From: an uncultured Pirellulaceae bacterium
GTDB taxonomy: Bacteria > Planctomycetota > Planctomycetia > Pirellulales > Pirellulaceae
Reading direction: 5' to 3'
DNA length: 45,028 nt
NCBI GenBank assembly: GCA_937928555.1
Contig: CALFWR010000087.1
Span: forward strand, 1 to 45,028
The notes below the pieces were generated by a model, which was not told the DNA's origin, made no database searches, and saw nothing but the letters and a program-made list of their open reading frames with translations. Shown here one piece after another: positions 1 through 9,259 of this stretch (its first letter is position 1; every line of letters begins with the position of its first letter). The position numbers and the translations under genes were made by a program.

Positions 1-141
1 ATCCGCGACTCAGATACGATGAAACGATCGCTGTGGTTTTCATCTACCGGATGATTCACATTTCTTGTTGAAGTTCAGCTTTTCCCTTGCCTCCTGTTGG
101 CCAAGCGTAGAATCAACGCCCGTCGTCGTGAATAATCCGGG
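1..141 (-). mobile_element. MITE-like element, copy 1 (cut by window edge)
   Basis: This is the 3' part of the 187-bp element, in the orientation that ends ...CGTCGTCGTGAATAATCCGGG at 141. It shares the interior with the complete copies at 7854, 18003, 19358, 21028, 30499, 33244 and 36771. The outer end lies outside the window, so its target duplication cannot be checked; the inner flank starts ATAGA. It lies about 60 bp beyond the pepA stop codon. No coding capacity is seen. Confidence 0.9.
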
Positions 142-202
142 ATAGAAATCGCCACCCAATGGCCAACGTCGACCGGAGAGTTCCAATCGGCAGCATGGCA
201 AA

Positions 203-1648
203 CTACAGGCTTTCGGCTAGCTGGACCAACGACCGGACCATGCATCCGCTCGCGCCGCCATCGATCCACGCCGCTGGCTTGTCCGCAAAACTGGGACCGG
301 CGATGTCCAAATGCACCCATGGAACGTCCTGAACAAACTCTTCAAGGAACTTGGCGGCAGTAATCGTGCCGCCCCAACGACCGGTCCCCACGTTTTTCAC
401 ATCAGCGATCGTACTTTTCAGCTGCTCCGAGAAATATTTGTGCATTGGCAGCGACCAGACACTTTCGCCACTGGTATTGGCAGCGGAAATCAACTGGTCG
501 GACCAGTCGTCATCGTTGCTCATCACGCCCACGATTTCGGTCCCCAACGCCACCAGACAAGCCCCCGTCAGTGTCGCCAAATCGATCAGGCGATCCGCAC
601 CGTTTTCGATCGCCACATCCAAAGCATCCGCCAACACCAATCGGCCTTCGGCGTCGGTGTTGTGGACTTCGATCGTTTTTCCGGAGCGACTGGTCAGCAC
701 ATCGCCAAGGCGAAAGCTGTTTCCGGCGATCATGTTTTCGACTAGGCCCACGACACCGATAACGTTCTGTTTTACGTTCAGTTCGGCGAGGGCTTTCATG
801 GTGCCGACCACCGTCGCGGCACCGGCCATATCGCACTTCATGTCCAGCATCCCGGCAGTGGGCTTGAGAGAAAGCCCGCCACTGTCAAACGTGACTCCCT
901 TTCCAACATAGGCCACTGGAGCATCGGACTCTGTGCCGCCATTGTGACGCATGATCACCAACCGGGACTCGCGCGTGGAAGCCTTGCCGACGGCCAGCAG
1001 CGCACCGCATCGCTCGCGCTCAAGCCGCTCCTGGTCCCAGACTTCGACTTCGAATCCGGATTCCTTTCCCGTTTGCACGATCATGTCGGCAAACGATTCA
1101 GGATGAAGATCATTCGCTGGCATGTTCACTAGGCGACGCGTCAACCGGATACTTTCGCCCAGCACTTTGCCTCGGGTTAAATCTTCAGTGGAAACCTCAA
1201 ACCCCAACGAGACGCTTTGGATCTCGTTAAGCTTTTTCTTTTCCATGTACAGGTCCTGCCCAACGCAGCCGTTGATCAATCCGCAGATCGCATCCGGGAC
1301 GACGTCGACGTTTATATAAGTCGCAACATGCTCTCGCTGTTTGCTGCCGACGGTTTTGGAAACCACTCCGCCAACGCGATACGAAAACGTTTCGTCAACA
1401 TCGTCCTTGCTTCCCAGGCCAACCACCAACACGAGCGGCGCTTTGACTCCCGCCGGGCCATGCAGCACCGACGTCGAGAATCGCTCTGCGGAGACTTCTT
1501 CCAGCTCAATCATCCTAGAAAGCACACCGCCGGCAGCGTCGTCGATTTCTTTGGCGGGCCCGTCGAGCGGCTCATCTTTCCAGATGCCGATCGCCACCAC
1601 ATCGGCTTCGATTTCGGTGGCGGAAACAGTGGTCGTTTGTATGTTCAT
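203..1648 (-). CDS. pepA: Leucyl aminopeptidase (M17 cytosol aminopeptidase)
   Basis: Manganese/zinc-dependent M17 aminopeptidase that removes N-terminal residues from peptides in the cytoplasm. The C-terminal catalytic half carries the family blocks GKGVTFDSGGLSLKP, MKCDMAGAATV and NTDAEGRLVLADAL, which hold the metal-ligand Lys, Asp and Glu residues and the catalytic Arg. The N-terminal third (about residues 1-160) is the usual less conserved macrodomain-like part. The protein is about 481 residues, normal for the family. The open frame extends upstream to a TTG at 1681, but the ATG at 1648 (MNIQTTTV) gives a more typical N-terminus; neither has a clear Shine-Dalgarno. It is transcribed in the same direction as cutA, about 130 bp downstream of it, so co-transcription is possible but not shown. 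Confidence 0.93.
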   Translation of the reverse strand: MNIQTTTVSATEIEADVVAIGIWKDEPLDGPAKEIDDAAGGVLSRMIELEEVSAERFSTSVLHGPAGVKAPLVLVVGLGSKDDVDETFSYRVGGVVSKTVGSKQREHVATYINVDVVPDAICGLINGCVGQDLYMEKKKLNEIQSVSLGFEVSTEDLTRGKVLGESIRLTRRLVNMPANDLHPESFADMIVQTGKESGFEVEVWDQERLERERCGALLAVGKASTRESRLVIMRHNGGTESDAPVAYVGKGVTFDSGGLSLKPTAGMLDMKCDMAGAATVVGTMKALAELNVKQNVIGVVGLVENMIAGNSFRLGDVLTSRSGKTIEVHNTDAEGRLVLADALDVAIENGADRLIDLATLTGACLVALGTEIVGVMSNDDDWSDQLISAANTSGESVWSLPMHKYFSEQLKSTIADVKNVGTGRWGGTITAAKFLEEFVQDVPWVHLDIAGPSFADKPAAWIDGGASGCMVRSLVQLAESL

Positions 1649-1777
1649 ATTTTTGCCATGTTTGATTTTTGACGTTTGCAAAAATGTAACCCATTGGCCC
1701 CGGAAGATAAACTTGGCTACTTCAATCGATCAGCAACGATGAGAATCGCCAACATCGTTGGCTTGTCAGCGTTGCGT

Positions 1778-2110
1778 TCAGCGTCGCGTTTCGGTGCGGA
1801 CCCAATTCAGATAGTGATCGCAAACATCAGCGGCATTGACAACGATGATCTGCGGCAGATCATATTTGTGCATCTCGCGAATCTTTGACTTGATCGCTTC
1901 GACGTGCTCTTGGGTGGTCTTGATCGCACAGCTGAATTCTTGCTCGCTGGCAACACTGCCCTGCCACACATAGATGCTTTGAATCGGCTGGCTGATCTGG
2001 CAACAAGCCGCAAGCCTCTCCTCAACCAAGGCGGTAGCGATGTTTTCCAGTTCATCGCGATCGTCCGAAGTCGTCGTGATGATGACAAGGTTCCCGGCGG
2101 TTTCGCTCAT
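1778..2110 (-). CDS. cutA: Divalent-cation tolerance protein CutA
   Basis: Small trimeric CutA1-family protein of 110 residues, the typical length. The family pattern is intact: an N-terminal beta strand (NLVIITTTSDDRDE), the LVEERLAACCQI segment, the SIYVWQG strand, an acidic EQEF turn and the C-terminal H-KYDLPQIIVV stretch. The family is linked to divalent metal tolerance, but its biochemical role is unsettled. Its ATG overlaps the TGA of the upstream hypothetical gene (ATGA at 2107-2110), so the two are probably translationally coupled in one operon. Confidence 0.92.
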   Translation of the reverse strand: MSETAGNLVIITTTSDDRDELENIATALVEERLAACCQISQPIQSIYVWQGSVASEQEFSCAIKTTQEHVEAIKSKIREMHKYDLPQIIVVNAADVCDHYLNWVRTETRR

Positions 2111-2571
2111 GAGTTTTCAACGCAGAAATCAAACAGGGCTTCCCATTCGGCAAACGCCATCTTCTGCGTTTCGGCGGTCAATAATCCTGTGCGGTAATCG
2201 GACTGGCACCGATCAACAAACTCATACCGATCAAATGGCTCATCCATTGCAGCCATTGCCGGATGCTCGCCAACGCGCCGGTACCAGTACTTGCTATTGG
2301 AAAAGTCGCCTTCGGTGCGATGCATGATCGCGTGCCACCAACTGCCTTCGGGCGTGCCGATGTCCTGACTTATCGCGTGAGAACGATCAAGAAAATTGTG
2401 CAGCAGCCACAATCCCGAAGCACAGCATTTGGCGAAATTCGATTTTCCGGCGGTGGCTTGTGCCAAAGAATCCAGATCGTCGAAAGCCTCCTGATTCGGA
2501 TCCGGGTCCAACGCCAGGGCATATCCGGTGATAACTTTGTCGCTCTTGAGCGATGCGGGGATCGAAAGCAT
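2107..2571 (-). CDS. Hypothetical protein coupled to cutA
   Basis: A 154-residue soluble protein with no signal peptide or membrane segment. It has a conserved-looking core, GSWWHAIMHRTEGDFSNSKYWYRR, spread over residues about 74-97, rich in Trp, His and Tyr. I recall similar hypothetical proteins but cannot assign a function. The open frame continues upstream to a TTG at 2610; the ATG at 2571 (MLSIPASL) is preferred. It overlaps cutA by 4 bp, so the two form a unit, and it is divergent from lptD. Confidence 0.75.
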   Translation of the reverse strand: MLSIPASLKSDKVITGYALALDPDPNQEAFDDLDSLAQATAGKSNFAKCCASGLWLLHNFLDRSHAISQDIGTPEGSWWHAIMHRTEGDFSNSKYWYRRVGEHPAMAAMDEPFDRYEFVDRCQSDYRTGLLTAETQKMAFAEWEALFDFCVENS

Positions 2572-2771
2572 GGAAAGATAGGCAAACAGGAAAAGGCGAT
2601 TTTCTCTCAAGATTCGTTTCGCAGTTTATGTCACCTACGCGAATCGCTGCCAATCTTACCCAAAGTCCGCCGCAGATGCGAAGGAGGGATCGCCGGCAGC
2701 GAGCTTTCCTTGCCGTCGCCGACTTACTTTTGCCTGCTCTTTTCGGCTCAAAACACGAGCCCTTATTTGCC

Positions 2772-2800
2772 TTGCTGCGGAATAGTGCCGCTCCTATACT
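2772..2800 (+). promoter_or_regulatory. Predicted sigma70-type promoter of the lptD-like gene
   Basis: TTGCTG at 2772-2777 and TATACT at 2795-2800 are separated by 17 bp, close to the vegetative consensus. The predicted transcription start near 2807 falls upstream of the ATG at 2847. This argues against the much longer reading frame that is open back to 2553. Confidence 0.5.
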
Positions 2801-2846
2801 TCGCCGCCCCATTTTCGCAGGCTTAACACGACGCAAGCGGGCTCGC

Positions 2847-5800
2847 ATGTGCGAGGTCCATTTGCTTTCGCGCAGCGGTTCGTTTCGTATTGGTCGACTT
2901 CGGTCGGTTTCCAACTTGAACAACAAAGTTCGCAATTTACTATTTTCCAGTCACATCGTGGCCCTGGCTGTCATTGCGCTCACACTGCTGCCGGGCATCG
3001 CCTGCACGACTCTACACGCTCAAACTGAAATTGCGTTTGAGCGTCCGCCTGACACCTGGTCGGTCCGGGTAAGCGCCGACGCGATCGCCCAATGGCAATC
3101 GGGAAGCTACGACATCCTGCATCTCGATGGCAACGTCCAGATCGCCCAGGGCGACGTCACCGCCACCGCGCAGCAAGCGATTCTTTGGATCGAAATCCCG
3201 GAGGACGACGGGCCTCACCGTAGCCAGGTGATGTTCTACATCGAAGGCGACGCAGTGATTGAGCTTCCTCATGGAAAGATCACCGATCAGTCGATTGTCG
3301 ATTCTCTGTTCACCCAGGAGACCGTCCTGCTAGGTCGTGGTCGCCGCGTCGAAGCCACCGCACGAAGCAACGAAACCTTTGACCGCGCCGTCGCACTACG
3401 CCGCGCCAAAGCCGAATCGGCGTTCGTTCGACCGGTTCAGTACCAGCAAACCGAAATCATCGAAGGCACTTTCGCGCCCAGCAGCACACCGACGGTCGTT
3501 TCGCCGCAGACCGGCATCGCGGCACCTGTTGGTTCGGTGCTGGACAACAACGCCGCTGCGATTGGCCAGAACCAGCCGACCTTTGGCCAGCCGTTTCCTG
3601 ATTCACCTTCGGCGTTTGGCCAAACCGATCTGACCAGTGGACTTGCCCCGCAAACCGAATCGGATCCTTTCGCCGGGTTTGGCTTACAGGCTCCGCAGAA
3701 CGCAAACGAAAGCGATCGATTCTTCGTCAGTCCGCGTGATCCCCTGGCGCGACCGAGCTTGCGATCCGAACGCAACCCAAACAACCCTGCCGAGCGGATT
3801 TCCATCTACAACGGCGGCATTCGGGCACAAGTCAACAGCTCGGATATCAACTCGCAAGAACAGTTCAGGCGTGACAAAGTCAAAGCGCTAACCATCCTCG
3901 CGGACAACCTTGTTCAATGGCGAACGACGCTTCCATCCGGAGAAACGGTCGACGAAATCTACCTCGAAGGCAATGTGGTGTTTGCCAAAGGTGAACGCGT
4001 CATCGAAGCGGATCGCATGTTCTACAACGTCAACACGCAGCAGGGCACAATCCTGAATGCTGAAATTCGTACACCAATCGAAGGCTACCCCGGAACAGCC
4101 CGCATCAAAGCCGACGTGCTGCGGCAGTTGGACGAAAACCGGATCCAGGCAATCGGTTCCGCTTTCACCACCAGCCAGTTGGGCTTTCCCAGATACTGGG
4201 TCCAGTCCCAGGACATGCTGCTGACCCAACAGCCAACGCAAAAAATCGACCCGGTGACCGGACAGCCACTTTTCGACCAACAATCCGGCCAGCCGCAGGT
4301 CGGACAGGACTACTTCCTCCAAGCCCAAAGCAACCGCGTCTACCTCGCGGGCGTTCCGGTATTTGCGTGGCCCAAATTTGAAACCAATCTCTCAGACCAA
4401 AACGTGTTTCTGACTCGCCTCCGCGTCGGCAACGACAACATCTTTGGCTTTCAGTTGGGCGCTGGCTGGGACATATACCAGCTGCTTGGCCGCCGAGCCC
4501 CGCGCGGCACAACGTGGACCGGGCTGGTGGATTACTTTAGCGAACGTGGTCTGGCGTTTGGATCGGACTTCAACTACCGCCGCAATGAATTCTTTGGCAT
4601 TCCCGGCCGGGTTCGGGGCAGCTACAAAAGCTGGTTCATCAACGATGACGGTTTGGATTTTCTGGGTCGTGGCCGCGGCAGACTGGTTCCCGAAGAAGAC
4701 TTCCGGGGTCGCATTCGGGCCTTCCACCGGCATGACTTTGCGCCCGGATTCGTGCTTCGCGGCGAGTTAGGATACATCACCGATCGCAACTTTCTTGAGC
4801 AATTCTACGAACGCGAATGGGACACCGACAAAGACGCCACCACCGGCATTTGGCTGGAGCGGAACGTCGGCACGCAAAGCATCAACGTGATCGCCAATTT
4901 TCAGGTCAACGATTTCTTCACACAGACATCATGGCTGCCCCGCATTGACCATTTCGTAATCGGCCAGCCGCTTTTGGGCGATCGGGTTGTCTGGCACAAT
5001 CGAACCAACGCAGGCTATGGCCGCGTTCGTGTGGCCACAGACCCGACCGACCCCAACGACCTGGCGGACTTTGATCCCCTTGCCTGGGAAGCCGACGTGG
5101 AAGGGATCCGTTTCCACACCCGCCACGAACTCGATTTTCCAGTGCAACTGGGCCCCACCAAAGTTGTCCCCTACATCCTGGGAGACCTTGGATACTGGCA
5201 GGAAGGCCTGGACGGCAACGACCTGCTGCGCGGCGGTGGACAGGTCGGCATTCGAGCCAGCACGCCCATCTGGAAAATTCGCCCCGAGATTCGCAGCACG
5301 CTTTTAAACGTCAACGGCCTGGCCCATAAAGTCACGTTTGACTTCGAAGCCTTCTACGCGGATGCCTCGCAGGACCTGGACGAATTTGCACTTTACGACC
5401 AAATCGACGATGACTCTCAGGAACATTTCCGCCGCCGGTTCGCTTTCAACACCTTTGGCATCACTGCCGGCGAGGATACTCCGCTCCAGTACGACGAAAG
5501 GTTCTTTGCACTTCGCAGCGGACTGCAAGGTAACGTCACCAGTCAGTCGGCAGAGATTTTTGATGATCTGTCGGTGGTTAAGTTCGGTGCAAGGCAACGT
5601 TGGCAGACCAAACGGGGTGCTCCGGGCCGACAGCGGGTGGTTGACTGGTTGACTCTGGACACCAAAGTCAGCTTTTTCCCGAGAGCCGACCGCGACAATT
5701 TCGGGGCGGACTTCGGGTTGTTCGACTACGACTTCCGTTGGCACATTGGCGATCGGGTCGCCCTGGTTTCCGATGGCTTTGCGGACTTTTTCTCGCAGGG

Positions 5801-6176
5801 TTTGCGAACCTTCAGCGTGGGAGCTTACGCGGAACGACCGGAAATCGGCAGCGTCTATGTGGGCGTTCGCAGCATCGAAGGCCCCATCAGCAGCAACATC
5901 ATTTCTGCATCAGCGGTCTACCGGCTGAGCGACAAGTGGGGGCTCAAGGGCGGTGCCCAGTTGGACTTTGGCGAAGTCGGCACCATCGGGCAACGATTGG
6001 GTGTGGTCTACATCGGCGAATCGTTCCTGTGGGAAATCGGATTCAGCTACGATGCCAGCCGCGACAACTTCGGCGTCCGGTTCGGCTTCGAGCCACGTTT
6101 CATCGGCAAGAAGGGTCGCCTGTTCCGCCCCGGCAATGTTGCGATTCCACCGTCCAGCAGCCGCTGGCTGGAGTAG
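2847..6176 (+). CDS. lptD: LptD/OstA-like outer-membrane protein
   Basis: Large protein of about 1109 residues that should sit in the outer membrane and insert lipopolysaccharide. After a basic N-terminus comes a hydrophobic signal segment (about residues 28-50) with a likely cleavage after LHAQ. Two OstA/LptA-like beta segments follow, at about 70-130 (LHLDGNVQIAQGDVTATAQQ) and 341-400 (IYLEGNVVFAKGERVIEADR). They are split by a low-complexity Pro/Phe/Gln/Ser linker. From about residue 500 (NRVYLAGVPVFAWPKF) the LptD-type barrel begins and runs to the end with alternating aromatic strands. The start is uncertain: ATG 2847 fits the promoter, and TTG 2916 would give a shorter signal peptide. 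It is longer than proteobacterial LptD (about 780) because of the linker and the duplicated OstA-like part. No other lpt gene is in the window. Confidence 0.82.
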   Translation: MCEVHLLSRSGSFRIGRLRSVSNLNNKVRNLLFSSHIVALAVIALTLLPGIACTTLHAQTEIAFERPPDTWSVRVSADAIAQWQSGSYDILHLDGNVQIAQGDVTATAQQAILWIEIPEDDGPHRSQVMFYIEGDAVIELPHGKITDQSIVDSLFTQETVLLGRGRRVEATARSNETFDRAVALRRAKAESAFVRPVQYQQTEIIEGTFAPSSTPTVVSPQTGIAAPVGSVLDNNAAAIGQNQPTFGQPFPDSPSAFGQTDLTSGLAPQTESDPFAGFGLQAPQNANESDRFFVSPRDPLARPSLRSERNPNNPAERISIYNGGIRAQVNSSDINSQEQFRRDKVKALTILADNLVQWRTTLPSGETVDEIYLEGNVVFAKGERVIEADRMFYNVNTQQGTILNAEIRTPIEGYPGTARIKADVLRQLDENRIQAIGSAFTTSQLGFPRYWVQSQDMLLTQQPTQKIDPVTGQPLFDQQSGQPQVGQDYFLQAQSNRVYLAGVPVFAWPKFETNLSDQNVFLTRLRVGNDNIFGFQLGAGWDIYQLLGRRAPRGTTWTGLVDYFSERGLAFGSDFNYRRNEFFGIPGRVRGSYKSWFINDDGLDFLGRGRGRLVPEEDFRGRIRAFHRHDFAPGFVLRGELGYITDRNFLEQFYEREWDTDKDATTGIWLERNVGTQSINVIANFQVNDFFTQTSWLPRIDHFVIGQPLLGDRVVWHNRTNAGYGRVRVATDPTDPNDLADFDPLAWEADVEGIRFHTRHELDFPVQLGPTKVVPYILGDLGYWQEGLDGNDLLRGGGQVGIRASTPIWKIRPEIRSTLLNVNGLAHKVTFDFEAFYADASQDLDEFALYDQIDDDSQEHFRRRFAFNTFGITAGEDTPLQYDERFFALRSGLQGNVTSQSAEIFDDLSVVKFGARQRWQTKRGAPGRQRVVDWLTLDTKVSFFPRADRDNFGADFGLFDYDFRWHIGDRVALVSDGFADFFSQGLRTFSVGAYAERPEIGSVYVGVRSIEGPISSNIISASAVYRLSDKWGLKGGAQLDFGEVGTIGQRLGVVYIGESFLWEIGFSYDASRDNFGVRFGFEPRFIGKKGRLFRPGNVAIPPSSSRWLE

Positions 6177-6244
6177 CGGTTCCCTGCGGGTTCTTTCGAT
6201 GCATCGGTGAGCCGCTGGCCGTAAGGCGCTGTAAGGCCTCGGGT
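6174..6244 (+). repeat. REP-like hairpin repeat, copy 1
   Basis: The stop codon of the lptD-like gene is the first part of TAGCGGT. About 30 bp on follows GTGAGCCGCTGGCCG then ...AAGGCCTCGGGT. AGCGG pairs with CCGCT, and GGCC with GGCC across a short loop. This copy has an internal duplication of GTAAGGC. Related copies are at 17711 and 34856. It may act as a terminator or REP. The rest of the gap up to 6500 holds no gene I can support; only a GGAG ribosome-binding site just before the next ATG stands out. Confidence 0.6.
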
Positions 6245-6500
6245 AGAAGCACGGTTCGCATTTTTTCAGTTTGCGTTTTGGCAGATTACCCCGGTCCACC
6301 TCAAAAGAGCCTGAGACTCCGCAAACCCATGGCCTCACGGCAGACGCCTCAACAGGATTGCAAAACAACGGCACCGGCTCCCAAACCGCTCACTTGCAGG
6401 CAGCAATCAACCTTCCGCAAATCGCAGCCAATCGCCCAACATCGCGCTCGCAGATGCGTACAATAAAGCACATACGTCCCGTCATGACCCGGAGTGAATC

Positions 6501-7757
6501 ATGCCAGCGCCCGCAACTCATGCTGCCCTTTTTTCTTTGGTCATTGCTCTTTTGGCAACAGGCTCTGCCACCGGGCAGAAGAAACCCAACCCCGCCAAAA
6601 CCGCAGTCGATGTCGTTTCCGTCAAAGGACTCGGCAAACTCAGTGGCTTCATTCTGTCCCAATCAAACGAGAAACTGGTTCTGGCGGTCCGTCGACAGTG
6701 GCTGGCCAAAACCCATAACGACTTTTACAAAAAGCACCTCGATGCCGAAAAAGCATCCAGCGGCAGCATCTCCGCACGGAGACGGGAACGACTTGAAGCC
6801 TGGAAGAAAGAAAAACAGAATCTCGACATCGACGGTTTCCTCGCGGACTTCATCGACGGGGCTCTGCGAGCCGAACCCAAGGACCCGCCCGATCCCACGA
6901 CTCTGGATTTCACCATCGTTGAACTCGGCACAACGCAAATTCGAAAGGTCTACGCCAAAACCGAAAACCAACGTCAACTTGCCGGCATCGGCTGGTCGCT
7001 AAAGATGGACAGCGTCGAGTCGTTGTCCGCTTCGGCACTGGCCCGGCGACTCAAGAAAAGAAACATCGACATCGAGCACCACAACGTCAACCTTGCCGAT
7101 CAGCTGCCGGTAACGCTTGAGTTTGATGAACAGTGGGCAATCCGCAAGAGCCTCGTTGAGTTCGCGCTGCTGCCCCGGCTTGAGTTCCAGGGCTCCGGTT
7201 CGACGTATTTTCGTCGCGGTGCAGAGGTGAATCCGCTGCAGTTGATTGGACCGATGCTTCAGGGCGAAAGCGGATTTGGTTTCGGCGGCGATGTGGGTGC
7301 GATGGGCAAGGAACTTGGCCTGCCCGAATTCAAAAACTTTCCCTCTCGCGAAGAGAAGACAACGTCCGCGATTGACAGGATGATTCGCACTGCCGAAAAA
7401 GAAAACCGCAGCGCGTTTTCGGCAACCACGCTCGACCAGGGTCGCTTTGTCAAAGTCACCACCGACCTGTATCTCAAAGGCAGCGACGGCAAATGGAAAG
7501 TCTTTCGCTCATTCTCTACTTCGGAAGATCCTTCTGATCAGCCGCAGGAAGACATTGATGCTTTGCTGGACCAGCCACAGATCAAACGAATCGCGGACCT
7601 GTCGAAACAGTTTGGCCTTGGCGGCGGCGGGACGATGGACCAGGCGGTGCGAAACGGCGTCGCCACCCAAAAGGCCCTTGATCAGGTCATGACCAAGATG
7701 GACCGATACGTCGACGAATTCTCGCAAAGCGTTGATTCGCCCTCGATCTCACAGTAG
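6501..7757 (+). CDS. Secreted hypothetical protein
   Basis: A 418-residue protein that starts at an ATG preceded by GGAG (cccGGAGtgaatc). Residues 1-25 form a signal peptide (hydrophobic LFSLVIALLAT, likely cleavage near GSATGQ). Residues about 35-130 contain a charged segment rich in Lys/Arg/Glu. The middle is mixed alpha/beta, and a Gly-rich stretch (GESGFGFGGDVGAMG) lies near residue 260. I recognise no catalytic motif and cannot assign a family. The first segment, about QSNEKLVLAVRRQWL, hints at a beta-barrel-like fold, but this is weak. Location is probably periplasmic. Confidence 0.8.
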   Translation: MPAPATHAALFSLVIALLATGSATGQKKPNPAKTAVDVVSVKGLGKLSGFILSQSNEKLVLAVRRQWLAKTHNDFYKKHLDAEKASSGSISARRRERLEAWKKEKQNLDIDGFLADFIDGALRAEPKDPPDPTTLDFTIVELGTTQIRKVYAKTENQRQLAGIGWSLKMDSVESLSASALARRLKKRNIDIEHHNVNLADQLPVTLEFDEQWAIRKSLVEFALLPRLEFQGSGSTYFRRGAEVNPLQLIGPMLQGESGFGFGGDVGAMGKELGLPEFKNFPSREEKTTSAIDRMIRTAEKENRSAFSATTLDQGRFVKVTTDLYLKGSDGKWKVFRSFSTSEDPSDQPQEDIDALLDQPQIKRIADLSKQFGLGGGGTMDQAVRNGVATQKALDQVMTKMDRYVDEFSQSVDSPSISQ

Positions 7758-7853
7758 ACCACCCCGGCAGGACGCTGTCGCATTGAGAACATCGCGCACA
7801 AAAAGCGGGAGAGCCCCGCCCTCCCGCGAATTTCAACGCTTTAGCAAAATCAA

Positions 7854-8040
7854 CCCGGATTATTCACGACGACGGGCGTTGATTCTACGTCCGGCGAACA
7901 GGAGCAAGGGGAAAGCTGAATTTCAACAAGAAATTTGAATCATCTGGTAGATGAAAACCACAGCGATCATTTCATCGCATCCGAGTCGCGGATCACTGTC
8001 AGAACTGATTCTGACGCCCACGCCTCGTGAATAATCCGGG
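7854..8040 (+). mobile_element. MITE-like element, copy 2, TSD ATCAA
   Basis: Complete 187-bp copy. It starts CCCGGATTATTCACGA and ends TCGTGAATAATCCGGG, and is flanked by perfect 5-bp direct repeats ATCAA at 7849-7853 and 8041-8045. It carries the internal inverted repeats AATTTC/GAAATT and GATGAAA/TTTCATC. It fills most of the 294-bp gap between two convergent genes and ends 11 bp before the stop codon of the TPR protein gene. Confidence 0.95.
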
Positions 8041-8051
8041 ATCAAGCGACG

Positions 8052-9185
8052 CTACTTGTCCGCTTTTCGTTTCAGCTTGAACAAGAAACAATCATTCGCT
8101 TCGGTCGAATCGAACTTTTCTGGCCGCGTTCCACCGGTGCCGTTGTAGCACAGCACCACGTGTCCGTCGTCATCGAGCTTGACGATTCCCGCCGCCGGTG
8201 AGCCGACTGGAGCAGGGCCGCCAGTGATCTTCATGTCGATGGTGACAGGAGACTTTTTCAGATCCAATTCATAGCTCATTTCGAAAGCCATCTCGCCCTC
8301 GCCAAGCTTGAAGCCGTCCTTGGTCACGACGACGGCCGCAGCCAGGCTTTCGCCTTCCACGGCTTTGCCGGCCCGCGTTCCTTCAACGATCATCCAGTTG
8401 CCGACCAGTGTATCGGCGGCAAATTTGGCAACTTCCTTTTCCATTTCAAAATAATAGCAGCCATCGCCTTCGACCGACTCGAACTTCGTGGGCCGCTCAC
8501 CGGTTGGCTTGTAGCACAACATCATTTTGTTGCCGTCGAGTTTGACGATGCCTTTGGCGGAGCCCGCGGGAGCCGGACCCGATTCGATTTCCATGTCGAC
8601 TTCCATTGGCGACTTGGTCGCATCAAGCTTGTAGGACATCACAAACTGACTGGGCCCTGCGGGAATTGTGAACGTTTTGTCCGAGACCGTAACCGCCGTC
8701 AGGCGTTCCTTGGGTACCGCTGCGCCGGAACGGGTACCCGAAACAATTTTCCACTTGCCCACAATGGGCGGGCTTTTCATTTCTTTTTTGTCATCGACCG
8801 GCTTGCCTCCGTTTTTGACCCGTGCGATCAGCGTTACAAAGCGTGGGTCTCCCTTGATGTTCGCCAGATCATCATCACTTTCAAATTGATTGACGTCCAG
8901 GAAGCCCGCATCAACGGCTTTGTTCAGGTACTCAAATGCTTTGTCGGTTTCTTTTTTCAGAGAGTAAGCACAACCAAGGTTGTAGTTGCCAAGCCTGACG
9001 CCTTCGTCACCGAACGCCAACATTTTCTTGTGCAACTCGATCGCTTTGTCGTAGTTGCCCGCGCTGTGTTCCTTGATAGCCGCATCCATAATCTCTTGCG
9101 GCGATTCCTGGGCAACGAGCCCCGGAGCCAACGCCAATACGGATACAAACACTGCACACAATAAAGATCTCATTTTCGTCCCCAT
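8052..9185 (-). CDS. Secreted TPR protein with two TIGR03067-type domains
   Basis: A 377-residue exported protein. The signal peptide covers residues 1-26 (cleavage near GLVAQ). Residues about 28-125 contain TPR-like helices (GNYDKAIELHKKML, LGNYNLGCAYSLKKETDKAFEYLNKAV). Two tandem copies of a roughly 115-residue domain follow, each opening with (V)GKWKIVSGTRSG or VGNWMIVEGTRAG and closing with LCY...G.RP-KF-S, a pattern I know as the planctomycete TIGR03067 domain. The function of that domain is unknown. The start is ATG 9185 (MGTKMRS) or ATG 9173 (MRSLLCA). The duplication within the protein is visible directly. Confidence 0.85.
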   Translation of the reverse strand: MGTKMRSLLCAVFVSVLALAPGLVAQESPQEIMDAAIKEHSAGNYDKAIELHKKMLAFGDEGVRLGNYNLGCAYSLKKETDKAFEYLNKAVDAGFLDVNQFESDDDLANIKGDPRFVTLIARVKNGGKPVDDKKEMKSPPIVGKWKIVSGTRSGAAVPKERLTAVTVSDKTFTIPAGPSQFVMSYKLDATKSPMEVDMEIESGPAPAGSAKGIVKLDGNKMMLCYKPTGERPTKFESVEGDGCYYFEMEKEVAKFAADTLVGNWMIVEGTRAGKAVEGESLAAAVVVTKDGFKLGEGEMAFEMSYELDLKKSPVTIDMKITGGPAPVGSPAAGIVKLDDDGHVVLCYNGTGGTRPEKFDSTEANDCFLFKLKRKADK

Positions 9186-9259
9186 GGAATGACCAACTTG
9201 TTGGCCGCGATTATAGGAAACTCAATCGATGGCCAACAGGAATTCGAGTGACTTTCTGC

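Noticed and set aside
75-320. Short ORF across the left element and gene end
   Set aside because: It translates the element terminus and reads opposite to pepA; similar frames (PDYSRRRALILR-like) recur in other element copies, so it is a repeat shadow.
2553-2846. 294-bp N-terminal extension of the lptD-like frame
   Set aside because: Its sequence is very basic and unlike a signal peptide, it overlaps the divergent gene's 5' end, and a good promoter at 2772-2800 lies inside it.
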